Part shown: in pieces, positions 47,700-57,639 of the stretch
Layout of the letters: each line of letters starts with the position of its first letter
How positions within the stretch are numbered: the first letter of the stretch is position 1
From: Selaginella moellendorffii
Taxonomy: Eukaryota > Streptophyta > Lycopodiopsida > Selaginellales > Selaginellaceae
Assembly (NCBI RefSeq): GCF_000143415.4
Contig: NW_003314378.1
Span: forward strand, 303,442 to 367,441
Length of the DNA: 64,000 nucleotides
Direction: 5' to 3'
Made by a program: the position numbers and the translations under genes
The notes under the pieces: model-generated
What the model was told of the DNA's origin: nothing
Databases searched by the model: none
What the model saw: only the letters and a program-made list of their open reading frames with translations

Positions 47700-47965
47700 C
47701 TACTATAGAGAATCGAGCCCGAAACGTTTGTTTAGAGAGGCCGATGTCCTAACTGACTGGTCTAAGCTGTTTTTGTGAGCTTGCGAGCCAGAATAGCGGC
47801 TACTTATTGAGCAAAATATTTGCATAAAAGTCCTTGTTGAGTGGACCCTTCGGCATCGAACCCGGGTCTTGTACAACGGTTTACCTCTACACTTACCTGA
47901 TAGCCATCATCTCGGCAACCGGGTTCCCGTAATAAAAAAATCATACCATGTACTTGAACCATGTG
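47700..47965 (-). repeat. tRNA-like / SINE-like repeat, copy A
   Basis: A 250-bp sequence also found at 49620-49880 and 55795-56050. Read on the minus strand it has two pol III B-box-like elements, GGTTCGATGCC (47852-47862) and GGGCTCGATTC (47710-47720; GGGTTCGATTC in copy C). Each is preceded by a tRNA D-arm/A-box-like stretch (near TGGCTATCAGGTAAG and GACCAGTCAGTTAGG). It may be a dimeric tRNA-derived SINE or part of the segmental duplication around ANGUSTIFOLIA. Similarity also continues into the flank near 47990-48050. Confidence 0.6.
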
Positions 47966-48330
47966 TCTTTGCGAAATCCATTTAGATCGCCCATTATCCC
48001 GCGCATTCGTCCTGCTGGGCGTTTCGTCCCCGTCTGGTTTTAGTAGGACAGGATTTAGATGAATCGATCATCGTGGCAGCGCTCTATCGCCTCGCCGCCC
48101 ACCCTCTCCCATCGCGGTTCTAAATGCTTCTCGCGAAGGAAGGAAAATTTCACAGGAGTGATTCAAACTAAAATCGAGCAGACCCTCTTGGCTCACTGAG
48201 AGTAAAACAATGCTCTCCTCGGCTGCGCCTTACCGTGTATCAGGCTTCCTCCAGGAGTTTCACAGAGTCAGCGGGAAAAGGCAGCACTGGCAGAGAGTGG
48301 CACAGGCAACAAAAGGTTTGAATAAGCTCT
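47966..48330. other. Intergenic flank of repeat A
   Basis: Partly shared with 56080-56180 (the TAGATCGCCC...GGCGTTTCGTCC stretch). No gene seen. Confidence 0.45.
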
Positions 48331-49400
48331 ACATTTTTCCTCCCATTTCATTGCCACCATGGCCGCTGACTGCTGTAAAACTTCTAATGCTAGCTTTAGT
48401 ATTGAACACAAGAAAGTGTAACATTAGCTTGCCATCCAGCAACTTTGCTGCTTCGTTTTCACCAAGATTGATAAAAGATAAAAACAACCATTTCCAAGCC
48501 TGAAGCCTCATGATAAATCCAGCTCAAGAAGAAAGTTTTTAACTTCCCAGGCTGTACATATTGAAAACTCTCCTCCATGGATCTAGCAAAGCGCAGCTAG
48601 ATCGATTTTTAACAGCCGGAAGCTATAAGAGAAGCTGTCCCAAAGCTCCTGGGTTACCTTGTTGGCTCGCGTTTCTCTTTGTGTGGTGAATGGGAAACGC
48701 AAGCGCCTACATTGTTCTCTCGAAATACCTCTGGAGTAGTCTGGACAGAATGATTTTCTCCGAGAGCCCAGAGTGGCATCATGACGAGCTCAAGTAGTGA
48801 TTTACAGCCACACCAATTATCACCACCAGTATCACCTTGATCACTTCGTTTCTCAGCCACTTGATGAGCTTTTGGTGCTTCTGCTTCCCAAGAGCGTATG
48901 GACAGATCAAATCCACGGTTTTGCATCCATGCTCGTCGATGTGAAGAAATCCCTGCATGAATGGAACAGCAACATCAAGATCTCTTCCAAAACAATCAGC
49001 AATATCACAAACCTTGTCATACTGGATCGTCAATGTTGCAATAGAAACTCGCAGAGCAATCTCCACGGCAGCAGGAGCTTTGCGATCTTCCGCTGGTGTG
49101 ACTCTCATCAGTCTGAACTCCACGTTTCGGGCATCCTGTAGGTGTGGCCATACAAACAAACATACCACGGAACCATCTGGAGGATCATAATGTCATACCT
49201 GGAAACAGTCCCGGGAGCATCTTTTGCCCGAAACGAAATGACGATGGATCCCCTTGCATTCTCGCTGTCAGCCAAGGGCGAGCCCAAGACCAATCCACCG
49301 GAGCTCTCCAAGTTCAAACTCGCTGTGTGTGCCATAAAAGAGAGCCTGAAGACGACGCGAGCACCCGACTTGGAGCAGAACTGAGGCTAAAAACACGATT
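48331..49400. repeat. Inverted-repeat arm 1 containing PIG-T sequence
   Basis: Reverse-complement similarity to about 50590-52065, including the 3' end and downstream flank of the PIG-T gene (for example the flank near 48390-48500 against 51960-52070). Confidence 0.75.
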
Positions 49401-49545
49401 ATCCACGAAGTTGGTGCCTGTTTCGACCAAATGCTTCGCCAAGCTCTCCTCCAGCTCCAAATGGACACTACTTGTAGTTGCAAGCGGGCACTTGCCTTCC
49501 AGCTTTGTTTGAGACAAACATCCGGCTTGCCCTCGGCAGCAATCT
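48775..49545 (-). pseudogene. GPI transamidase subunit PIG-T, copy 1 fragment
   Basis: Minus-strand frames show KCPLATTSSVHLELEESLAK, ILQMVPWYVCLYGHT, TPAEDRKAPAAVEIALRVS, GFLHIDEH and VILVVIIGVAVNHYLSSS. These match the middle and C terminus of plant PIG-T. Several frameshifts are present, and a large deletion after GFLHIDEH removes the PDFSMPYNVITLTC region and nearly all that follows up to the final transmembrane segment. Confidence 0.85.
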
Positions 49546-49585
49546 GCACGAGGTTGAGGTGAATCCTTCAGCGCGACAACGTAGC
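49515..49585 (-). pseudogene. ANGUSTIFOLIA exon 1 relic B
   Basis: Two short pieces of ANGUSTIFOLIA exon 1 (GCTTGCCCTCGGCA...GAGGTTGAGGTG and the region around TAGCTCGG) joined by deletions, next to repeat copy B, just as the real gene is next to copy A. Confidence 0.65.
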
Positions 49586-49619
49586 TCGGCTTGTGCACCT
49601 CGGTCAAATATTTATAATA

Positions 49620-49880
49620 TCGAGAAAAGAATCGAACCAGAAACATATGGTTTGGGAGACTGAGGTCCTAACTGACTGGTCTAAGCTCTTTTAGTGAGCT
49701 GGCGAACCAGAATAATGGCTCCTTATTTAGTAAATTTTTTGCATAAAAGTCCTTGTTGAGTGGACCCTTCGGCATCGAACCCGGGTCTCGTACAACGGTT
49801 TACCTCTACACTTACCTGGTAGCCATCATCTCAGCAACCGGGTTCCAATAAAAAATATCATACCATGTAGTTAAACGGGT
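49620..49880 (-). repeat. tRNA-like / SINE-like repeat, copy B
   Basis: Same layout as copy A, with B-box-like elements at 49771-49781 and 49629-49639. The last ~45 bp of the unit (GGTTCC...TCATACCAT...ACTTGAACC) occur again at about 49976-50022. Confidence 0.6.
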
Positions 49881-50022
49881 ACCCGAGGAGATTATTCCCC
49901 GTCCCTGAGAGGCGCGAATCGGTGGTGATTCCATCCGAGCTGGCAGCGAGCGCCTCGAATGCGCCTCTTTTCTCCTGGTTCCAGTAATAAAATATCATAC
50001 CATCTACTTGAACCAATATGAC

Positions 50023-50479
50023 AATATGGGTGCATTCGAGGCCGGTGTTTCGTCTTTGGGAGAATCCCTTCCAGATTTTGGAGCTAGGAGGACAGGATCT
50101 ACCGAGGGAACGATCTCGTGCTTGATTGCCATGGCCACGCTCAATCACCTTGCCTCTTCCAGGATGCTTGATGCCAGGAACAAGAAGCGAGCGGCCGGAT
50201 GAAAACTCTCGTGGAAGCCTGCCAAGGAGCTCCATCGCGATTCTAAATGAAGCGCGCGATGGCACTCGCGGGCTCCCAACAGGCTTGTGCCTACGGTCCT
50301 GTGGCTATACGTTTTCAGCGCTAATTCTCGACAGGGAGCTCCACGAGCTTGACTACTCACATTTTAGGGCTCTTGAGATTGAGATTATTCCAGTAATATT
50401 CTTACTGTACGGTAGAACTTGGAAGAACCCTAAAGTATGGATCTTCCTTTTGCCCTTGCTTTTGTTCTTCTTCTGACCT
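50023..50479. other. Unassigned sequence before the gap
   Basis: No recognisable gene or PIG-T sequence; short open frames only. Confidence 0.4.
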
Positions 50480-50579
50480 NNNNNNNNNNNNNNNNNNNNN
50501 NNNNNNNNNNNNNNNNNNNNNNNNNNNNNNNNNNNNNNNNNNNNNNNNNNNNNNNNNNNNNNNNNNNNNNNNNNNNNNN
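50480..50579. other. Assembly gap (100 N)
   Basis: Exactly 100 N, the usual placeholder for a gap of unknown length. It interrupts the PIG-T gene on its 3' side, so the gene's 5' half may be in the missing DNA. Confidence 0.98.
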
Positions 50580-51652
50580 CTTTTACTCGAGTATGAAGCT
50601 GGCACGCACAGCGAGCTTGATCTTGGAGTCACTTGGAGAGCCCCGGTGGATTGGTCTCCTGCTCGGGGTCGGTTCTACACAAGCCGGTACTTGGCTGGCA
50701 GCGGGAATGCAAGGGGATCCATCGTCATTTCTTTTCGGGCAAATGATGGTCCTTCTGGGGACTGTTACTCTCCAGGTATCGAGGCAGTCGAGTACGTCGA
50801 CATTATGATCCTCCAGATGATACCGTGGTATGTTCGTTTGTATGGCCACACGCTACAGGTTTCGTTGGATGGCCGAAACGTGGAGTTTTGGTCCGTGGTT
50901 AGACTGATGAGATTCACACCAGCAGAAGATCGCAAAGCTCCTGCTGCTGTGGAGATTGCTCTGCGAGTTTCTATTGCAACCCAGGCCGTAACTCTGACGA
51001 TCCAATATGACAAGGTTTGTGATATTGCTGGTTGTTTTGGAAGAGATCTTGATGTTTGCTGTTTCATTCATGCAGGGATTTCTTCACATCGACGAGCATC
51101 CTCCAGATGCAAACCGTGGATTTGATCTGCCTTCCGCAGTTATCACTTTCCCAAGGTGCCGTGTGTTCAAACAATTCCAAAGTGATGATGTCGGTCACTC
51201 GCACATTTTGGCTGTTGTTCAGGTAGTCGATTGTTTTGTTTTTCCAAGTCCGAGTTTTGTCTTTGCTCTCCTCTTACAGAGCCAGCGTCCAATGCAAATA
51301 TATAGCGAAGTTTCATTGATGCAACTGGCCACACCGGATTTCAGCATGCCGTACAACGTGATCACCCTGACGTGCACAGTTCTTGCGCTGTACTTTGGCT
51401 CGCTGTTAAACGCTCTGAGGCGAAGGATAGGCGAGGAAGAACGAGAAAGCAAAGGTACCTAGAGTTATCTCCCCATCCATTCCAAGCTCTCGTTCTTATG
51501 CCATTTGTTCTTGACAAGCAGAAGGGAAGAAGGCGGGGCTTCTGAGCCAAAAGCTCAAGTGGCTGAGAAACGAGAAGCACATGAGAGTGATCAAGGTGAT
51601 ACTGGTGGTGATAATTGGTGTGGCTGTAAATCACTACTTGAGCTCGTCATGA
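50580..51652 (+). CDS. PIGT: GPI transamidase subunit PIG-T, 3' half (5' end lost in gap)
   Basis: PIG-T is an ER-membrane subunit of the complex that attaches GPI anchors to proteins. The frame from the gap reads LLEYEAGTHSELDLGVTWRA, then ARGSIVISFRANDG, ILQMIPWYVRLYGHTLQV and TPAEDRKAPAAVEIALRVS. It splices over a 75-nt intron to GFLHIDEHPPDANRGFDLPS, then to the exon with TPDFSMPYNVITLTCTVLAL and FGSLLNALRRRIGEEE. The last exon reads KLKWLRNEKHMRVIKVILVV through the terminal membrane segment to NHYLSSS and the stop at 51650. All motifs of the C half are present and in frame, so this could be the functional gene. The N-terminal half is not upstream of the gap. Confidence 0.88.
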
Positions 51653-52065
51653 TGGCACTCTGGGCTCTCGGAGAAATCATTCTGTCCAGACTCCTCTGGA
51701 GGTATTTCGAGAGAACAAAAAAATGTGAAAACTGGCGCTTGCATTTTCCATACACCTGACAGAAAGAGAAAAGCGAGGAGCTTTGGGACAGCTTCTCTTG
51801 TAGCTTCCGGGCGATAAAAACTGCTCTTTGCTAGATCCATGGAGGAAGATGTACAAGTTAAAAACTCTTTTCTTGGGTTGGATACTTATATCTGTATAGG
51901 GGTTTTCCTTAAGGAGTTTAGGATCAGGTGTCCGTTCTTGCCTTTGAAGGATCTGTGCTTGGCTGGTTTTATATCTTTTATGCATCTTGGCGAAAACGAA
52001 GCAGCAAAGTTGCTGGATTGCAAGCTAATGTTACACTTTCTTGTGTTTGATACTAAAGCTAACAA
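50590..52065. repeat. Inverted-repeat arm 2 containing PIG-T sequence
   Basis: Reverse-complement partner of 48331-49400, extending past the PIG-T stop into about 400 bp of non-coding flank. Confidence 0.75.
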
Positions 52066-52099
52066 TAAGGAGAAACTTTAAGCAAAAGAAGTATAAGTG

Positions 52100-54340
52100 G
52101 AGAACTTTTGTTCCACAGTAGTAGGGGCAACCATGGTGCTAATGAAAATCTTATGTTGCTCTTTTGCCTCTTGCAAGTGCTGAGAGGTGAGTATTGTTTT
52201 ATTCTTAGTAGCTTCTGTTGTTCAAGTGCTGGTGTTTAAAGACTTATTAGAGTTCACTTTAGTTGTTTTAGTTCCTTCCATCTCTATACCACTTTAAAGT
52301 ATTAAAATACAGTTTTTATTATTTGTTAGAAAAATGTTGTATTTTTTGTATGAATTAAGATAAGGGATAGCTTTTTATTTGTTATCTAATTATTAATTAT
52401 TTTCTCAAAATTGTATAAAAAGACCTCATAATTCGTGGGAAAATAATAACCTAAATATTTTAATAATAATAGAGTTTCTAAATAATATTTTATATTTAAT
52501 TTTAATTTGATAAAAAATATAATACAAGGATGACATGTATAAGTCCAGTATCTAATGTTTATCTATACATTTCTTCAATAAACTCTTTTTCAATTAGAGT
52601 TATGCATAAAACATAAAAATAAAAAAAATCATAACCCATATTATGAAACATTTGTATTTCCCATGATAACATTTATGATATTTTTAGCATGTCTAGGTGG
52701 TTTTTCAACAGCATAGTGAAGAGTTACTATTAATCTTGATAATAGTATAGCATAATATAAGTTTCCAAAGTTTAGTGAAATACAAATTCATAAAGTTTCA
52801 CCAAAGAGTAAATTGTACAAACATCATTTTAATATTGATGTTTCTACTTTTTTTCCAAATGTCATGCCATTGGAATATCATTGGAGCACCAAAATAAACT
52901 TTTATAAACTTTGAATTCAATATATTAAACTAATCAATTTAGGATATAATTATTATACTTACAATTATCTAAAGAAAAAAGAAACTATACCTTTTATTTA
53001 TTCTATAGTATACACAATAGAAAAAAATATTTTAACTTTTAATTTTTGAAATTCAAAATATATATAAATTTCTCTTTTAAAGTGAATATGGTAGCTACTC
53101 CTTGTTCTAAAATTTTAATTTCATTATAATCTATAATAAAATATTTTAAGTTTTAGTAAATATAAAAACTCTAGTTTAACAAATAAAAATTATATTTTTT
53201 ATATAAAACATTAATCTCTTTGTAAAAAGGACATTTGTCAATTAAGCTACCCTTCTCAATATCATTTTTGTATAAGACAATTGCAATAACATCATTACAA
53301 GCAAGTAAATCAAACTAACTACCAAATTTCTAAATTGAAAAATATACAATAAACATGCCTTATTCATAATAGGTATTGATTTAGGCAAGTAGTAGATGCA
53401 ACTTCTTGATTTAAATGAAAGTGCTTCCTCTAATTAAATTAAGTTTACTCAATTTCTTAGTGCTTAAATTGTTATGTCACATTGAATGGTGAGCCATTAA
53501 ATATATACTTACAAATTCCTAATTAAGTATATATATATATTGAGTTCTAGTATTCGTGAATTTGAAATTTTATGATGCTGATTTCTACATTGTACCATCA
53601 AAAGGTTTATTTATCCTATTTATATATCTAATATTTAAGGTATATATAAAAAAAATTTAATAAACTATTTCTTAATAGGAGATATGCATAATATAAAAAT
53701 TAAAAACTAATTTTGAATGCTCATATTAATAAATGTTTGTATTGTTGTGATAACATTTATGACATTGTTAGTATATTTGAGTGGTTTTTCAACAGTAGAA
53801 TGAAAAGTTATTACCAATATTTCTAATGTTATGACACATTATATGTTTTCAGTGTTTTGCAAAACAAAATTTTATGAAATTTCACTAAAGAGTAAAGATT
53901 GATATTTTTACTGCTTTTTCTAAATGCCACACCATTGAAACTTCATTAGAGCACATAAATAAAATTTATAAACTCTAAATTTATTATATAAAACAAATAA
54001 ATTTATGATATAATTGTTATGTTTACAATTTTCTAAAGCAAAAATAATTTATAAAATTTTAAAAAGATATATAAGTTTCTTTTGAAGTGAATATAATATT
54101 TAATCCTTGTTCTAACTTTTTAAATTAATTGTAATCTAACATAAAAAATGAGTAAATATATAGAGTTTCTAGTTTAACAACTACAGCAAAGTCATTTGTC
54201 TTAGAAGATAATTGCAATAACATTGTTGTAGGCAACAAAGTCAAACTACTTGCCAAATAGAAGAAATTTTTGCATAGGATAAATAAACCTCCTTAAATGG
54301 AATGATCTAAAAAGCAACAATTGAATTAAGCTATAAAATC
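52100..54340. repeat. AT-rich region with a diverged ~1.06 kb tandem duplication
   Basis: Stretches near 52600-52990 recur in the same order near 53680-54060. Anchors include TTTTTCAACAG (52702 and 53786) and the CCATTGGAATATCATT / CCATTGAAACTTCATT pair (52868 and 53932), giving an offset of about 1065-1085 bp. No open frame survives. Confidence 0.7.
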
Positions 54341-54375
54341 TCAAATTCACAAATACTAGGACTAACAACATATAC

Positions 54376-54708
54376 TTGACTAAGACGTACACCATCTATA
54401 AGTATATATTTATTGACTCACCCTTCAATAGGACAATGTATTCAATAATTTTGAATGTCAAGAAATTGAGTAAATTTTGTTCAATTGGTAGACTTGCCTA
54501 CACCAGTACCCATTGTGGAGTCACCAATGCAAAATTCTATGAGGCTAAAGGTGTTGGTTCTATTCTCATTGAGCTTAACAAATGGCACTATACGCATGTC
54601 CCAGAAATGCAAGAAAATTTGTTATCTATGAAAAGCCTTTTTTATACTACTCTTCAATTTCTGGAGATCAACACAGTATTACTTTTTATTTTGATGTGGT
54701 CAAGGTGA
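54376..54708 (+). mobile_element. Degenerate Copia-like fragment
   Basis: A 110-codon frame contains VPEMQENLLSMKSLF, which resembles the VPGLKxNLLSxxxL stretch just after the copia protease domain. No other domain is clear. Confidence 0.4.
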
Positions 54709-55600
54709 TGCACAGTACCTATTTACAAGTTTGATGCTATTTTAGTGCCTCTCCTTGTCAAAGAATCTAAGATGGCACTGGTTCTAGCATAAAAAATATG
54801 GAAGTAGAAATGTCGCATACACTTTGGGATTGCTTGCTGATCCTCTATCCCACCTCTTATTGGTTATGGACAAGATCAGGCTTTTTTCACATTAAAGCCT
54901 TCCTTTCTTAATAATGTTATGAAAGATCAGTAGTCCAGTGGTGCCATGCAAAAGAATATTTGTGATAGTTACTCATTTTATGCCCTAGATAACAATTGAA
55001 AGTTCGTGGCATTTGGTGCGGTGACAACTGGGACGCTTCCAGATAGAACAGAAAGTGGTAGTTCTGCACCATCAAGCTCCTGCTGCTCTCACTAGCAATA
55101 ATCAAGAGGTACGAGAGATTTAGTTCTCCTGTGGCAGATCAATGCACCATGGAAGTCTGGCTAGTAAATATCCTTGATGCGTCTCAAGAATCGGGGTGAT
55201 TTTTGGGTGCTAAAATCGGGAGGAGTATCAAGCTCGGGCAGGACGGCAGTCTCTCCGAGAAAAAGCGGGCTTGTTTGATTCCCCCAAACCCACCAGGCAC
55301 ATGGAGAACTTCGTCCACTTGAGCTGCCTGAGGATGGAATTGCCTGTTCGTGACAGGAATGGATGGTGAATGTGTGGCGTCGATGCTCCAAGCACAGCCC
55401 TGAACCTGGAAAGATCACACCGAAAGCTTACAAAGTCTACTTCTCTGGAAGTTCATACCTCTCAACCTTGGTCCCTGAAAACGTATCCCGCCGCCAGGGC
55501 GCCAAACACAAGGTCAGCGTCGAGAAAGCTACACTGCGAGGAGGAGGAGGAGCGACAGGAGGAGCGCCTGCGATCGATCATGTCTTGTCAATGGAATCAG
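54709..55600. other. Unassigned intergenic sequence
   Basis: No gene supported. Short frames at 55161 (-) and 55363 (+) have no recognised domain. Confidence 0.4.
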
Positions 55601-55604
55601 ACGA

Positions 55605-55765
55605 GACAAGAGAATCAGCTGCCAGGGCTGGAGCCGCCGCTGCGCCGATAGGCCAGGAAATGGATTATCACAGCCGCCGCAGTCTCCAGCTTGCCCACGT
55701 CAATCTGCGCAAGGCTGAGGTGCTCCAGCGTCGCGATGCCAGAGCATCCGCATTGATGATCGACG
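55605..55765 (-). pseudogene. ANGUSTIFOLIA exon 1 relic C
   Basis: About 160 bp closely matching ANGUSTIFOLIA exon 1 (around 47228-47404), with small deletions that destroy the frame. It again lies directly beside the tRNA-like repeat (copy C). Confidence 0.85.
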
Positions 55766-55794
55766 ATGATTCAGTATTTGGTATTTACAAATAT

Positions 55795-56050
55795 CGGGAA
55801 GAGAATCGAACCCGAAACGTTTGTTTTGGGAGACCGATGTCCTAAATGACTGGTCTAAGCTGTTTTTGTGAGCCGGCGAACCAGAATAATGGCTCCTTAT
55901 TTAGCAAAATTTTTGCATAAAAGTCCTTGTTGAGTGGACCCTTCGGCATCGAACCCGGGTCTTCTACAACGGTTTACCTCTACACTTACCTGATAGCCAT
56001 CATCTCGGCAACCGGGTTCCCGTAATAAAAAAATCATACCATGTACTTGA
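55795..56050 (-). repeat. tRNA-like / SINE-like repeat, copy C
   Basis: The best preserved copy. Minus-strand B-box-like elements GGGTTCGATTC (55803-55813) and GGTTCGATGCC (55945-55955), each with an A-box-like stretch upstream. The downstream flank to about 56180 also matches the flank of copy A. Confidence 0.65.
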
Positions 56051-56199
56051 ACCATATGACAGGGGTCTTTGCGAAATCCATGGCGTTTTTGTTAGATCGC
56101 CCACCAGACGAGATTATCCCCCGCATTCGTGCTGCTCGGCGTTTCGTCCTTGGCAAAGCCCCCTCTTGGGTTGTGAATCGATCATCGTGGTAATAGATC

Positions 56200-57320
56200 G
56201 TCAAGAGTTATGGCCTGGGTTGCAATAGAAACTCGCTGAGAAATCTCCACAGCCGCAGGAGCTTTGCGATCTTCTGCTGGTGTGAATCTCATCAGTCCCA
56301 AAACTCCACGTTTTGGCAATCCAACGAAACCTGTAGCGTGTGGCCATTCAAACGAACATACCTCGGTATCATCCTCGGCTGCCTCGATGCCTGGAGAGTA
56401 ACAGTCCCGGGAAGAACCATCATTTGCCCGAAACGAAATCACGATGGATCCCCTTGCATTCCCGCTGCCAGCCAAGTACCAGCTTGTGTAGAACTGAGCC
56501 CGAGCCGGAGACCAATCCACCGGGGCTGTCCAAGTGATGCCGAGATCAAGCTCGCTGTGTGTGCCAGCAAAAGAGAGCCTGAGGAGGACGCGAGCACCCG
56601 ACTTGGAGCAGGGCTGAGACTGAAAACACGACTGTCCATGAAGTTGATGCCTGTTTCTTCGCTGAGATCTCCAGCCAAGTGCTTCGCCAAGCTCTCCTCC
56701 AGCTCCAGATAGACACTACTTGTAGTTGCAAGCGGGCACTTGCCTACCAGCTTTGAGCCAAACATGCTGGAGAGTGTCCAGTCTTGCAGCTTTCGGAAAA
56801 CAACCTGCTCCAATGTCATGCCTTCTTCGTCCCGATCGAAGTCACCGGAAGTGATAAGCAGCCTCTGGGAATGGTACATACCACTGTAAATCGTCTGCCT
56901 GTCCAGGAGCGTCGTGAGCCCAGCCTTGTCTCTACATGGGAGAAGCGTGAGCCATGGCGTGAGCCGTGGCGTTCTACAGAGTGCTTCTCTCGGGAGTGCT
57001 CGCTCTTGCTCCATTTCTTTCCTTTCACCACCCTCTTCATGCCAGGAGCGTCGAAAGCTCCTCCTCCTCCTGTCCGGTTTGCCTCGGGCCTCGACGAGAA
57101 CCACGGCCCCAAGAACGTAGTTGGCAATTCGAGGAAGTTGATCGATGCGCAAAAGAGGCCCGAGAGAGCAGCTCGCCGCCAAGCCAGTGGGAGTGGAGCT
57201 CACGGCATTTCCAGAGGTGGACGTCGACGTCCAGCCAACGACGTGGGCTGCGCGATCGGATCGCCCACGCCCCAGCGCTCGTTGTTCCATCGCCCTTGCC
57301 ATTTCTTTGATTCGAAACTT
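56200..57320 (-). pseudogene. GPI transamidase subunit PIG-T, copy 3
   Basis: The longest PIG-T copy. It includes N-terminal-half sequence (LVRKFRIKEM-like, LPREALCRTPRLTPWLTLLP, CRDKAGLTTLLDR, GMYHSQRL, SGDFDRDEEGMTLEQVVF, RKLQDWTLSSMFG) and part of the C half (APVDWSPARAQFYTS, GSGNARGSIVISF, TPAEDRKAPAAVEI). An 11-bp loss near 56560 relative to the middle copy shifts the frame before THSELDLG. Further frame breaks lie in the 5' part, and the C-terminal exons after VSIATQAIT are missing. Confidence 0.85.
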
Positions 57321-57639
57321 CCGGACCTGTTCCAAGCGATTCTTTCATCATCGTTTCGGGATTTGAGGACTTACGAGCTGGAAGATCGACAAAAGAAAGG
57401 GCAAAAGGAGGATAGGGTTCGATTTTACCTCTCAAAAGCCTCGACCACTGAGAAACGTACTTGGAGTAAGAGTTCGCACCCTTGGAGGCATGAAGGGCAA
57501 TGAGATCACTCTTCTGAAGGCCATGGGTGTTTGCACTGTGCTGGGAGATTCTCTCCAAGGGCAAGTAAATCTGTGCTTGAATTCTTTCTAGTAGTTGAGT
57601 TTATATGTATGGAAAGTGTGGGCTCATTGAGATGCATTT

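Noticed and set aside
56816-57503. Plus-strand frames across PIG-T copy 3 (up to 239 codons)
   Set aside because: They lie antisense to clear PIG-T sequence and have no domain.
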